Shown here: piece by piece, positions 48,963-58,257 of the stretch
Layout: every line of letters begins with the position of its first letter
Numbering within the stretch: position 1 is the first letter of the stretch
DNA from: Candidatus Endonucleibacter bathymodioli
Lineage (GTDB): Bacteria; Pseudomonadota; Gammaproteobacteria; Pseudomonadales; Endozoicomonadaceae
Assembly: GCA_030674915.1 (NCBI GenBank)
Contig: JASXSV010000011.1
Coordinates: 50,778-114,777 of the forward strand
Length of the DNA: 64,000 bases
Reading direction: 5' to 3'
The notes under the pieces: generated by a model
Databases searched by the model: none
Seen by the model: the letters and a program-made list of their open reading frames with translations, nothing else
What the model was told of the DNA's origin: nothing
Made by a program: the position numbers and the translations under genes

Positions 48963-50159
48963 ATGCAATCAAACATAGAAAATACACATAATGAACCTAT
49001 GACGCCTAATAGGCATAAAATTGGTAACTATGGGAGTTGTAACATTGGATGCGCAGCATTCGCCCACCATAAATACTTTGTTGACATAAGTGCACAAAAA
49101 AACCATCTATCAACTACTCTCTATACCTTAAATTACTTTTGGCATAAAAACATTCTGAAGGATATTTTCTTGGCTCTTTCAATTACCTGTGTGGCATTAC
49201 CTAATTTGAAAGCTGACTTTAAATCACTTCCTATAGTGCCTGAATTTACATCTATCACCTCAGATAGCACTGCTGTAAAACAATTATTTCATGGACAGAC
49301 TCATACGATTTCAAAGATGCCAAGAGCAAGTGCTCAAGCAAAAAGAACCTATACCGTCCATACTCCGGGACAGACATTGTTTGTGAAAATAATAAAAGAA
49401 GACTGTTATCGATGCAGTGAAACTTTATTTGATTATGAATGGGAATTAAAATATGACACGAAAAAAAATCATCTGATCAGAACAGTAAATGCTGAACTGA
49501 TACTCCCAAATAAAAGTGCAACTTTTATGTTAGAAAACAAAAAGCATCTTATCACAAGCTACCCATGGGCTCCTGGGAAAACTTTGGGAAATATTTACAC
49601 AGAGCATTTCTTAGGCGACAAAGACACAGAAACATTGAATAGGGCGATGTATCGATACGGACAAGTGTTAGCAATTGCAGCTCTAGACCAGAATGACCCT
49701 AGTGACGACATAGAAGAGTTATTAAATAGGACACCACAGGTATCATTAGATGATAGACACGGAGGAAATACAAAATATTTCGACTTCGATGACAAGATAT
49801 ATTTGCTTGATTTATCAATTATACACTCGGACACATACTCCGATACCGTTGAAAAATCTATAATGGCAACATCCAGAGATATTTGCAAGTTATTCCATAA
49901 CTTTATAAATGCCGAGCGAAAACATTTTACAGATTCGGAAGCTTGGGAGGTGATTTTTTATGGCTACGAATATGTGACCACTACTTTCAGTCAATTTATT
50001 TTAGGTTATATATCAGCCTTACCAAATTATGACCCAAATGTAATTAAAAAGATGTTATTACAAAAAGTTAATGCTGTTTTTAACGAGCATCATGCTAGGG
50101 GGGATACCTTATATTTCGACTTAATAAATAATGAGGATTTCGTAAATTCAATGCAATAA
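48963..50159 (+). CDS. Putative kinase-fold (phosphotransferase-like) protein
   Basis: I do not recognise a named family. Several features suggest a protein-kinase-like/APH fold. TLFVKII (near residue 137) could hold the ATP-binding Lys. LDDRHGGNTKYFDFDDKIYL (from about 262) then LDLS resembles the catalytic DxHxxN and metal-binding Asp pair of aminoglycoside phosphotransferases and PI-kinases. A hydrophobic stretch (ILKDIFLALSITCVALPNL, about 62-80) could be a membrane segment or late signal. The start at 48963 is chosen because GGAGA precedes it; ATG 48951 overlaps that site. The protein has 398 residues. It stands alone between IS30 and IS5 relics. An effector kinase is possible but unproven. 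Confidence 0.6.
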   Translation: MQSNIENTHNEPMTPNRHKIGNYGSCNIGCAAFAHHKYFVDISAQKNHLSTTLYTLNYFWHKNILKDIFLALSITCVALPNLKADFKSLPIVPEFTSITSDSTAVKQLFHGQTHTISKMPRASAQAKRTYTVHTPGQTLFVKIIKEDCYRCSETLFDYEWELKYDTKKNHLIRTVNAELILPNKSATFMLENKKHLITSYPWAPGKTLGNIYTEHFLGDKDTETLNRAMYRYGQVLAIAALDQNDPSDDIEELLNRTPQVSLDDRHGGNTKYFDFDDKIYLLDLSIIHSDTYSDTVEKSIMATSRDICKLFHNFINAERKHFTDSEAWEVIFYGYEYVTTTFSQFILGYISALPNYDPNVIKKMLLQKVNAVFNEHHARGDTLYFDLINNEDFVNSMQ

Positions 50160-50169
50160 ATATAATATT

Positions 50170-50690
50170 TTAGATGTGCTTCAGCTGCTACATTTGCATA
50201 TAATACTGCCTTTGCATATAATACTGTCGCACCCCCTTGGCTCTTGAGAATAGTAACATTACACGGCGTCACATTTTAGTTATGAATAAAGATGTCTTCA
50301 TCGACACTAGTATGAACGGAAAAACCATAGACGGTCTTCTGGTTACCGCGACGATCATTCGTAACATGCCAACTAGCTTCATGTTTTTTATCGGCTTCCA
50401 ACCTTTGTCGTTGCCAGAAGTTGATTGTTCCGCCTCTATCGGTGTGGCATCAATGGTATTAATGGGAACTTCGCCCATGACGATGTCTTGGCTTTAGGCT
50501 AACGATTAATCTCCGCCAATAATTTAGCCCACAGATGGAGCTCGACTCGTAGTATTCGAAACCATCCCAATGTAGAGGCTTCGGAAGCTTCTACACCTCG
50601 TTCGCGAAACAGCAGCTCTATATGCTCATTACCTCTGAAGGTATGAATCGGTGACACGAGCAAAGCCTCCTGATCACTTGGCAATTTCAG
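50170..50690 (-). mobile_element. IS5-family transposase remnant, opposite to the 3.9-kb copy
   Basis: Minus-strand reading gives LHLWAKLLAEINR, then IDATPIEAEQSTSGNDKG and, after a shift, SWHVTNDRRGNQKTVYGF then SVHTSVDEDIFIHN and NVTPCN. These blocks and the off-frame LRMIVAVTRRPSM parallel the remnant at 3883-4300, in opposite orientation. The upstream part contains CATACCTTCAGAGGTAATGA then GCATA, a dispersed-element end joined to GCTGTTTCGC, as at 3.88 kb. The relic lies between the kinase-like gene and smpB. Confidence 0.85.
50193..50226. repeat. Tandem duplication of 16 bp
   Basis: TTTGCATATAATACTG occurs at 50193-50208 and again at 50211-50226, next to the IS5 relic. Confidence 0.85.
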
Positions 50691-50834
50691 CGCACCAGCC
50701 CTAAATTTCCTCTACCACGATCCTATTACTTAAATATTTTTGGCGTAAATGTGCAGAAGAATTTATCATGTTCTAGCATATTCTACATTCATTAATCAGT
50801 GACATTCTACTGACCAACTATTATAATCACCATT

Positions 50835-51314
50835 ATGGCAAAAAGTTCAAAGAAATCAAAAAAAGGCGCCTCATCCATCGTCATCAATAAAAAGGCGCGT
50901 CACGATTATTACATAGACGAGTCTTTCGAGGCAGGTGTTGCCTTCTCCGGATGGGAGGTTAAAAGCCTCCGGGCCGGCAGGGTGCAGCTGGTAGACAGCT
51001 ATGTCTTACTAAAAGATGGGGAGGCTTGGTTGATTGGATCTCACATAACACCTTTAGAAACTGCATCTACCCACGTACTTGCAGATCCTTTGCGAGATAG
51101 AAAGCTATTGCTTCATAAAAAAGAGCTGGCAAAACTATTTTCGAAAACTCAACAGTCTGGTAATACCTGTATTGCCACAAAGCTTTACTGGAAAAAGTAT
51201 CTTATAAAATGTCAAATTGCCCTAGCGCGAGGGAAAAAAGAATTTGATAAGCGCGCCTCCACCAAAGAACGTGAATGGAATATTGAGAAACAGCGCATTA
51301 TAAGAAAAAGCTAG
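50835..51314 (+). CDS. smpB: SsrA-binding protein SmpB
   Basis: Brings tmRNA to stalled ribosomes for trans-translation. The 159 residues have the family core [52 protein letters not shown] and the C-terminal [19 protein letters not shown] with a basic tail ending IIRKS. No obvious ribosome binding site precedes the ATG. In related bacteria smpB is divergent from ratA; here it lies 46 kb away with an IS5 relic just upstream. The tmRNA gene ssrA is not visible downstream. Confidence 0.97.
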   Translation: MAKSSKKSKKGASSIVINKKARHDYYIDESFEAGVAFSGWEVKSLRAGRVQLVDSYVLLKDGEAWLIGSHITPLETASTHVLADPLRDRKLLLHKKELAKLFSKTQQSGNTCIATKLYWKKYLIKCQIALARGKKEFDKRASTKEREWNIEKQRIIRKS

Positions 51315-51327
51315 CGCCTACTCTATT

Positions 51328-51440
51328 TATACCCACTCCCCTTAATAGTGCTGGGCTGTTTGCTGCTTTCCACTAACCCCAAACTCTACTACTCGTATTC
51401 TCGTGGATACTCGCTCGTTTATCACTTTCAATTACCATAA
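51328..51440 (+). repeat. Dispersed inverted-repeat element downstream of smpB
   Basis: Forward copy from TATACCCACTCCCCTTAATA to ATCACTTTCAATTACCATAA, 13 bp after the smpB stop. Confidence 0.75.
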
Positions 51441-52315
51441 AAGGAGCAGGCATAGGTGATTATTAGGGGCGGATTACTTTCTGACATATTTTTCAAAGTA
51501 ACTGGAAATACAAAAAGAGGCACATAAGCCAGCCTCGACCTTACCAAACTGACTCCCTAACACAAATCAGTTCCTGTATAACTTTCTTCCACTAGAATCG
51601 TTTAGCGCATGATGAACTTAGAGCATAACCGACGACATACAGACCCGTTGATAAAGTATAAAATTCAGTGTTAACTGTTCTATTTCCAATTTGACGAAAA
51701 CGCCCCCCTTTCGGTAAAATACTGAGAGAGTTGCGTTTTACCTTGTAGACCTTGCGCCACGTCAGATTGTGGACATTATTTTTGGTTTCAAATTACGGAT
51801 TCAGGTAATAGTAATATAGTAATGAAGGTGAAAGAAATTGCATTTTTAAATATATCTACTATACTCACTCCCTGCGGATAAAGTGGTAAAGTGGTAAAGT
51901 GGTAAAACGCTTGAGCATAAGACATGAGAAAAAGCCACCCCAATACCCTGCAGCGTGGGGGAGAATACAGAGATATAGAGGTGGCCCATACTCTTTTTAA
52001 CGGCAAGAAATGGGATAACTATAATCTTGCCCTTGGAAGTATGAGTATACAGCAAGGGAACGCCCCCAGTGTGCCTAGTGGTGTATGCGCTTTGAACTTT
52101 TTTTGTATATCTCGCAAAGTAACCCATGCTCCTATACCCTAACTGGTTGGTAGCTACCTTGAAATGAGGCGTGTGCTCAACAGGCTCACACAGGTACGAC
52201 AAAAGGTGATATTCACCCTTGTTGATACTTTTTTAGAGAAATATAAAAAAATAGTGACCTACCCCTAATGCTTGGGCTATTATCACTTAAAATTACTAAC
52301 ACAAAAGGTTATTAT
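51441..52315. other. Intergenic region smpB to first barrel gene
   Basis: No gene supported; short frames on both strands have no motif. It contains a tandem octamer (AAAGTGGT, three copies plus partial, 51880-51906). Confidence 0.4.
51880..51906. repeat. Tandem octamer (AAAGTGGT)x3
   Basis: Three full units plus AAA; no coding sequence overlaps that I can support. Confidence 0.85.
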
Positions 52316-52960
52316 ATGAAAAAACTACTTATTGCATCGAGTTTGCTACTTTCCAGCTCAGTTATGGCTACTGGATTTTACGCTGGCGGTCAGTTAGGAG
52401 CTATCCACGGAAAGTCAGACTCTGCATTATCGTATCCTGCGCTCCCCCCCAACATCAGTGGAAGTAGCAGCAGCACAGACTTAACCTATGGTATTTTTGG
52501 TGGCTATCGATATGACCTAGATGGTTTTTTTATTGCTGGCGAGATAGCGATAGGCGACTCGAAATTAAAAACTGAAGACTCTATGTCTTTAAGGCCTGCA
52601 ATTCCTGTTGATATCACCATAGAGCGTACTCAGTCCAAGCCCTCAGCAACGATTAACCTTCTTGCTGGGATGCCCATTGCAGAATATACAGAAATATATG
52701 GCCGCTTAGGTTATACAGAAGCAGAGTTCACATCAAAAGTCACGGCTGGAATTGGCTCTCTTCCACCAGAAACCGCATTAGATTTTGTTAACAAACGGCT
52801 AGGGTATATCTTCGGGGGAGGAGCACAATATCATTTTGATGATCAGATCACTATGCGATTAGATTACCAATATATAACTTACAAAGACGACAACAATGGA
52901 CTCATCAGCCACACATCAGATAACCACATAGTTAGCTTGGGGGCACAATACAACTTCTAA
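52316..52960 (+). CDS. Small outer-membrane beta-barrel protein, paralogue 1
   Basis: Predicted 8-stranded barrel of the Opa/OmpA-transmembrane-like class. The signal peptide MKKLLIASSLLLSSSVMA is followed by TGFYAGGQLG. Later blocks shared with its paralogues are YGIFGGYRYDLDGFFIAGE, EIYGRLGYTEAEF, GGGAQYHFDDQITMRLDYQY and the terminal SLGAQYNF ending in Phe, the usual barrel-assembly signal. The variable stretches lie between these, where surface loops would be. The start is the ATG before MKKLL, with AAAGG upstream; the frame is open 16 codons earlier. 214 residues. Confidence 0.88.
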   Translation: MKKLLIASSLLLSSSVMATGFYAGGQLGAIHGKSDSALSYPALPPNISGSSSSTDLTYGIFGGYRYDLDGFFIAGEIAIGDSKLKTEDSMSLRPAIPVDITIERTQSKPSATINLLAGMPIAEYTEIYGRLGYTEAEFTSKVTAGIGSLPPETALDFVNKRLGYIFGGGAQYHFDDQITMRLDYQYITYKDDNNGLISHTSDNHIVSLGAQYNF

Positions 52961-52979
52961 AAACCAATATTCACAAGAT

Positions 52980-53006
52980 GCCTACCCATAACTACACCGA
53001 GTAGGC
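52980..53006 (+). terminator. Hairpin after barrel paralogue 1
   Basis: GCCTAC (52980-52985) and GTAGGC (53001-53006) form a 6-bp stem 20 bp after the stop; no strong U-tract follows. Confidence 0.35.
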
Positions 53007-53389
53007 GTTCCACTTCTAGGCATTTCGAATGCGACTAGGTTTAGGCTTATCATCACTCACGAACGAGCTCCGATGAGAGCCTTTTTTGCCTCATGTTTAT
53101 AACGAACAACCTAAGCTGCTCCAATGATGTTCGGAGGAGAGAGTGAGAGTGGCGTCATATAAATCTTTCCCTATGACCTGAAAATGATTGACCTTTAGTA
53201 TCAACCAGCCTGAAAGGCGAGCAAATAAACAAAAAGACATAATTATTCTAAAATTGACCGGTAGGATTAGACACCCCTCCATGAAGGAATTGGATTTCAA
53301 GATCTCATGAATTCTCACCATTTTTTGTAGATCGTTGCGAGGTTTGCGATGCCTCAATCAAGATTGATTCATACCAGATAGAGGGAAGA

Positions 53390-53990
53390 ATGCCGTACTG
53401 CCATACTTTCTTTTAAAGAGCCGATGGGAATAGCAGCGCGAGAAAGCAGATGACTGCCATCCAGTATTTAATAGCCTTTCCTACCAAGATATTTACAGCA
53501 CCTATGCGTTGCTGTGAAGAGACTTGCTGTTAATATTCCTGAGTCAGAGAACTTTTCAATTAGATCTCATCCCATTAAGAAAATATTTTTTCAATAATAA
53601 CGAATAAAGTCATATCTTTATTGGATCAAAACCAACTGCTTGCAAACACATACCAAAACAAGAAGCTGTTCTGACAACAAACCTTCATTATATCCAATCC
53701 TCACTTCCACGCAACGAATCCTTATGGTTTCATGCCGGTATATTAATCGTTTCCTCTATCCAGGTTTGTGTAGGCCACAAAGGTCGATGCATCACCTGCA
53801 TGATAATGGTCATTGAAGAGACTAATCCCTTGAACCGTACCTTTTTTGCATGGCCAAAAATAATTATTTATGGAGATGTCCTTACTGTAAAACTTTTCCT
53901 AGGATAGCGTCATCAAGGATCAATACTCCATCATGATTTACGAATTAGATTGCATATTGCAGTTATAATAAAAAAAAGAAGTCATTAGAA
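53390..53990 (-). mobile_element. Decayed transposase remnant (IS4-superfamily-like)
   Basis: Minus-strand frames read GVLILDDAILGKVLQ and then PCKKGTVQGISLFNDHYHAG then DAST. This is like the LILDDTxxEKxx...HxKGxVxGINxxxxHYHxGD... blocks of IS4/IS701-type transposases. The rest up to about 53390 has many stops. Family assignment is tentative. The surrounding 53007-54099 holds no other gene. Confidence 0.45.
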
Positions 53991-54099
53991 CTCCTTGTTT
54001 GATAACGATAAAAGCACAAGTCACCCGCTACCACTTAAAAGCACTGAGACTGCTTAACTCCTTAATTATTAGGTGCAAGCATCTCATGCGCATTGTTTT

Positions 54100-54756
54100 T
54101 TAGAAAGAGTATTGAGCAGCAAGGGTAAGGCTATGCATTTCTGGCTTTATAGAGAATTTATCTTTATAAACAGTTGAGTTAGTAGAATCTAAAAACTCTG
54201 CGGTTACTTTGTTATACATTGTGTACTTGTAATCTAATCTAATACTAATCTGATCATTAAGATGACTCTGCACCCCTAACCCACAGACAACTCCTTTCAA
54301 TTTTTCAGATTTTTGACTTAGATTATCTGCGGTTTCCGGTTCAAATTTGAAAACTGTTTCTGTATAACCTATGCGCCCATATATCTCTGAACTATTTCCA
54401 AAGCCCAGTCCTACAATAGCATGCAAACCTAATGATGGAGATTGCTTATACTCTATACCCATATTGCGATGACTGTTTTTTATAGTTGCTGTATTGGCAT
54501 TGTAATCTAGTTCACTGGAAATAAAAAAATCTCTGAAGTCAAATCGATAGCCGCCATACATACCACATACTACGCCTGTGCTGCCGGCGCTGTCATTATA
54601 TTTAGTATAGTGCGCTGACGGGTGAGGATCGTACATGCTATATGTATTCGCGAATGATACGCTACTAATTCCTAGTTGCCCACCTGTGTAAAACCCCGTA
54701 GCCATTGCGGAGCTGGAAAGCAGCAAGCCGAATGCAGTTAATACTTTTTTCATCAA
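54100..54756 (-). CDS. Small outer-membrane beta-barrel protein, paralogue 2
   Basis: Same family as paralogues 1, 3 and 4, closest to 3: both share the TAFGLLLSSSxMATGFY signal region, the NTATI/NTAVS segment and a tail with LDYKYTMYNKVTAEFLDSTN. Blocks: YGGYRFDFRDFFISSELDYN, EIYGRIGYTETVF and GLGVQSHLNDQISIRLDYKY, ending LAAQYSF. It is the only copy on the minus strand, divergent from paralogue 3. The start is one of two adjacent ATGs (54756 or 54753). Downstream sequence on its strand contains AGATGCTTGCACCTAA, matched after paralogue 3. 218 residues. Confidence 0.88.
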   Translation of the reverse strand: MMKKVLTAFGLLLSSSAMATGFYTGGQLGISSVSFANTYSMYDPHPSAHYTKYNDSAGSTGVVCGMYGGYRFDFRDFFISSELDYNANTATIKNSHRNMGIEYKQSPSLGLHAIVGLGFGNSSEIYGRIGYTETVFKFEPETADNLSQKSEKLKGVVCGLGVQSHLNDQISIRLDYKYTMYNKVTAEFLDSTNSTVYKDKFSIKPEMHSLTLAAQYSF

Positions 54757-55412
54757 TAACCCTCATCTTTTCTTAGTTTATTAAGAATAATAATTTTAGT
54801 CTAAAAAAAAAATATTGCTTCTTTATTTAATCAATAATCAAAATATTTTTTTACACTGCAAACATATGGAAATATTATCAAGCTTGTTTGATTGATTTTT
54901 TATTAGAATTCCTGAATACAAACAGTAGATTAGCAAGAGGGAATGACAGATTCTCCTAGTTAAACTGTACTATTGCACCACCTTACTTCTGTGAAATAAC
55001 TGCGATATCCTGACTTAACCTGACAGCCGATGCCTATAGCCATGATCAGCTCAGCAAGCTAATTTCAATGAACCAACTCACCATCAGTACATTCTGCAGG
55101 TACGCGCTCACTAATTGACAGACACACTGAGAATCTACACCTACAATCCTACAATCCTACAACGATATTACCCTAAATTAAAGGCGTGAGTAACCAATAA
55201 AAGAATGAAACTCCAGCAACCTCATGCTGTAGGTGATTTTGGTGCATGGAAGCAGGAAACGACCACACATCTACAATGGGAATTGGTATAAATAACCTCT
55301 GAAAACATTACCCTATCTTTATTCATAACCACCTCCTGTTAAATAAAACAACAATTCTTTTTTTATATACTACAATCCTAATTCTTAATAAATAAAAACA
55401 TGAGGCGTATTA
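54757..55412. other. Divergent promoter region of barrel paralogues 2 and 3
   Basis: AT-rich; contains one dispersed-element copy (55166-55290) and a short CTACAATC tandem repeat (about 55139-55160). No gene. Confidence 0.5.
55166..55290 (-). repeat. Dispersed inverted-repeat element upstream of barrel paralogue 3
   Basis: Reverse copy with left TATTACCCTAAATTAAAGGC, a centre with CTGTAGGTGATTTTGGTGCA and right end CTACAATGGGAATTGGTATA. Confidence 0.75.
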
Positions 55413-56063
55413 ATGAAAAAAACATTAACTGCATTCGGATTGCTACTTTCCAGCTCCGTAATGGCTACTGGATTTTATGGTGGCGGACAAGTTGGAACTA
55501 GCAGCACGTCATTAAAGAACACATATACCGTACACTACAATAACCCACCGACACACACCGAGAAAACAAATGACAGCACTGGTGCGTCAGGCACAGCCTA
55601 TGGTATTTATGGAGGTTATCGGTTCGATTTTAACAATTTCTTTATTGCCAGTGAGCTAGATTACAATGCAAACACTGCTGTATCTACAAGCTGTCATCAC
55701 GGAATAGAAATGACGTATACGCAACATCCCTCATTAGGTATTAATATTCTTGCTGGGCTACCCATTGTCGATGATTTAGAGATATATGGACGCATAGGCT
55801 ACACACAGTCATCTATCACAGCTAAAGCGAAAAACTCAGACGTATTCGATCCAATATCTAAAAAGTTTAGCGGAATTGTCTTAGGACTAGGAGCGCAACA
55901 TCATTTTGATGATAGACTTAGCATTCGACTTGATTACAAATACATAATGTATAAAGAAGTAAGCGCAACTATTTTAGATGATCCTCTCATCAATATGAGT
56001 TATGATTGCTCTGTAAAACCAGAGAGCCATGCCTTTACCATTGGAGCTCAATACTCTTTCTAA
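55413..56063 (+). CDS. Small outer-membrane beta-barrel protein, paralogue 3
   Basis: Signal MKKTLTAFGLLLSSSVMA then TGFYGGGQVG. Shared barrel blocks are YGIYGGYRFDFNNFFIASEL, DYNANTAV, EIYGRIGYTQSSI and GLGAQHHFDDRLSIRLDYKY, ending IGAQYSF. The region between residues about 35 and 60 (TYTVHYNNPPTHTEKTNDST) aligns with paralogue 2 but varies, as a surface loop would. 216 residues. A hairpin follows at 56087-56117. Confidence 0.88.
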   Translation: MKKTLTAFGLLLSSSVMATGFYGGGQVGTSSTSLKNTYTVHYNNPPTHTEKTNDSTGASGTAYGIYGGYRFDFNNFFIASELDYNANTAVSTSCHHGIEMTYTQHPSLGINILAGLPIVDDLEIYGRIGYTQSSITAKAKNSDVFDPISKKFSGIVLGLGAQHHFDDRLSIRLDYKYIMYKEVSATILDDPLINMSYDCSVKPESHAFTIGAQYSF

Positions 56064-56086
56064 AAAACTAATACACATATGAGATG

Positions 56087-56117
56087 CCTGCACCTAAAAT
56101 AACTGAAGGTACAGGCA
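56087..56117 (+). terminator. Hairpin after barrel paralogue 3
   Basis: GCCTGCACCT (56087-56096) pairs with AGGTACAGGC (56108-56117) with one mismatch; 23 bp after the stop. The U-tract is poor. Confidence 0.45.
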
Positions 56118-56239
56118 ATCATACGTAGCCTTCCAGTGCAACTGACGTCCTAGTTTTACGCTATAAAGAAATCAGTCATGATAAATTTCTTTCAAATTAA
56201 ACCTACAAGGTTTCTTCCATATTCTTATTTAACAATATA

Positions 56240-56690
56240 AGAATCTCATGGGAATCAACAAATTAACATGTACGTAAGTGACAATGATGCTACCAACGGA
56301 ACATATGCAGACTATCATCTTAAAATACCAATTCGTAAAAAATTGAGTTTGTTGATGGCCGATTCACACAAGATCCTATGTTGAGTTTTCATGTGCTAAC
56401 GTACGAGTACGAGGCTGACAATAGGAAAAAATACATAAATAAATCCAGCAGCTTGGTTTTTTCGCAAACTAAAATAAAAACCTACTTTATTAGATGTGCC
56501 GCAGGGGTCACAAGAAAAAACTTCGAGGAACCGTTTTGAGCCTAGGCATCCAATATTACTTTAAAACAAGATCACCATCAAACTTGATTACAAATATACC
56601 ATGTATAAAAAATATGGGTTTATTTATAACGTTAAAGAACGTTCGTTCGAGCCGAGCACGCAACTATTGGTATTCAGTAACGCTGCATCT
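56240..56690 (+). pseudogene. Broken outer-membrane barrel paralogue
   Basis: Only the 3' part is recognisable. KKLRGTVLSLGIQYYFKT (from 56509) matches the GTVLGLGxQHHFDD block. A frameshift then leads to ITIKLDYKYTMYKKYGFIYN and VKERSFEPSTQLLVF, matching the last strands. The 5' part up to about 56490 has stops and no signal peptide. A dispersed-element half copy begins at its 3' end. Confidence 0.7.
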
Positions 56691-56750
56691 ACGCCCACTC
56701 CCCATGAAGGTCTTGAGGGTTGCTATCCTCTCTCATTAACCTCATGCCTA
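56688..56750 (+). repeat. Dispersed element, half copy after the broken barrel gene
   Basis: ACGCCCACTCCCCATGAAGG then TCTTGAGGGTTGCTATCC is a diverged left half; the remainder is missing. Confidence 0.55.
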
Positions 56751-56834
56751 GACCCCTAAGCTCTCACAACAACCGACACACTTGGAATAGATGTGAGAAC
56801 CAGCTCATCGTAAACAATAACTCTAAAACAACAA

Positions 56835-57020
56835 ACCAGGTTACCTCATGGAAAACCATTACAAGCAGCTAATTCTGGCTGAAAAATAGCAGATTCAACC
56901 CCAGTAAACTCATACTTTTCATCTCGCAGGATTCGTGCTCATCTGCTCATATCCCATAAAACTGGTTCCTTGGAACTGAAGCTACTCCCTTCTAGGCGCT
57001 ATGCTCACAATCTAGGATAC
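56835..57020 (+). mobile_element. IS30-family N-terminal remnant, second copy
   Basis: ATGGAAAACCATTACAAGCA starts a frame MENHYKQLILAEK*QIQ, the IS30 N-terminus with one stop. Base-level alignment continues with the copy at 48.1 kb (for example ATTCAACCCCAGTAAACTCA against ATTCAATCCCTCAGCAAACT) to about 57010. No coding capacity remains. Confidence 0.65.
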
Positions 57021-57389
57021 ACTGGCAACGCCCAACAGCACTATAAGACAAGGAATACTCTATTTGTTTGCACACACATTGCTTGAGACTATCTTTCAGG
57101 TGAATTAGGAATAGTCGCTTGTTAGCAGAATTTAAAACGTCCGAAAGCATAGCAACAACTCTTACCCATAATAAAATAGAGAACGCTCGACAATATTTCT
57201 TCATTATTCCTACAGACAAACACAATAAAAGATTAATCACATAGCTGCGCTAACCACACTCTTTTGTCTGTTTTTGCAATATGCAAACACATGACTCTTC
57301 CAAAATAAAATAACCTGTGGTATTATAGGCGTGGCTAGGTTATGCTGCATATCCTGCACATTAATAATACATACAATGAGAGATTGATA

Positions 57390-58007
57390 ATGAAAAAGTT
57401 ACTGGTGGTTTCAAGCTTACTACTTTCCAGTTCTGTAATGGCTACTGGCTTTTATGCTGGGGGTCAACTTGGCGTTAGTTCAGCACATACAAAGCATACA
57501 GAGGTGACGACGGCCAACAGTTCTGAGCTCGGCTCCATTGGCATGGCCTACGGCGTATATACTGGCTATAGATTTGATCTTGAAGATTTTTTTATTGGTG
57601 GCGAGCTTGATTACAACTTCAATACAGCAGAGTCAGAGAACAAGGCCGGCGCCGAGAAGAACGAGTTCAAACAAGATGGCTCAATCGGTTTACATTTTCT
57701 TGCGGGGGTTCCTATTGGCGAAAGCACAGACATATATGGACGAATAGGCCTTGTAGAAACTAAGTTCGAAGGCCAGTTTACTAATACTAATTCAGGTGCG
57801 ACTAGTAAATTCGACAAAACCATTCAAGGCACTGTTCTTGGCATAGGTATGCAGCATCATCTTGATGAGATGCTCACCGTGCGACTGGATTACAGATATA
57901 CAATGTATGATAAATATACTGTCTCAAAGGCTAATGCCTTTATGGGAGATACGCTTGAGAACATCAATCAATCCTTTACAGTTGGACTTCAATACACCTT
58001 CTTTTAA
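57390..58007 (+). CDS. Small outer-membrane beta-barrel protein, paralogue 4
   Basis: Signal MKKLLVVSSLLLSSSVMA then TGFYAGGQLGV. Blocks: YGVYTGYRFDLEDFFIGGEL, DYNFNTAES, DIYGRIGLVETKFEG and GTVLGIGMQHHLDEMLTVRL then DYRYTMYDK, ending GLQYTFF. It is closest to paralogue 1 in its leader. The frame is open 16 codons upstream, but the ATG before MKKLL gives the signal peptide. 205 residues. Confidence 0.88.
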   Translation: MKKLLVVSSLLLSSSVMATGFYAGGQLGVSSAHTKHTEVTTANSSELGSIGMAYGVYTGYRFDLEDFFIGGELDYNFNTAESENKAGAEKNEFKQDGSIGLHFLAGVPIGESTDIYGRIGLVETKFEGQFTNTNSGATSKFDKTIQGTVLGIGMQHHLDEMLTVRLDYRYTMYDKYTVSKANAFMGDTLENINQSFTVGLQYTFF

Positions 58008-58042
58008 AAAGGTATGTCCGTTAATAAATTTTAAAACACTCA

Positions 58043-58073
58043 CAAGAAAGGTTGGATACCCCCCCCTTTCTTG
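58043..58073 (+). terminator. Hairpin after barrel paralogue 4
   Basis: CAAGAAAGG (58043-58051) pairs perfectly with CCTTTCTTG (58065-58073), 36 bp after the stop; the U-tract is not evident. Confidence 0.4.
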
Positions 58074-58179
58074 ATGAGTTCTTGTGGGAGCCGATGAGTA
58101 TTATGCTTCTTAGCACTTCTGAAGTTACTGAACTCCTCTTGTAATAGACGATTTATGCGGAATAAAGGTAGAGTTCAGA

Positions 58180-58257
58180 TAACCAGACCTACAAATAGCA
58201 AGGGGTTGGTTTGATTGAGATCAGTCAACAACCTCGCACCTCAAGTCCTAGTTTACC
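58180..58257 (-). repeat. Dispersed element, degenerate copy
   Basis: The internal GATCAGTCAACAACCTCGCA block and a right end CCTCAAGTCCTAGTTTACC are recognisable; the left side is lost. Confidence 0.5.

Noticed and set aside
51315..52315. Search for ssrA (tmRNA) next to smpB
   Set aside because: tmRNA genes often lie near smpB, but I see no tag-reading frame, tRNA-like ends or CCA-terminated structure here.
53097..53357. 86-codon minus-strand frame between barrel genes 1 and 2
   Set aside because: No motif or ribosome binding site; it borders a decayed transposase and is probably chance.
57611..57823. Minus-strand frame opposite barrel paralogue 4
   Set aside because: Entirely within a well-supported gene on the plus strand; a shadow frame.
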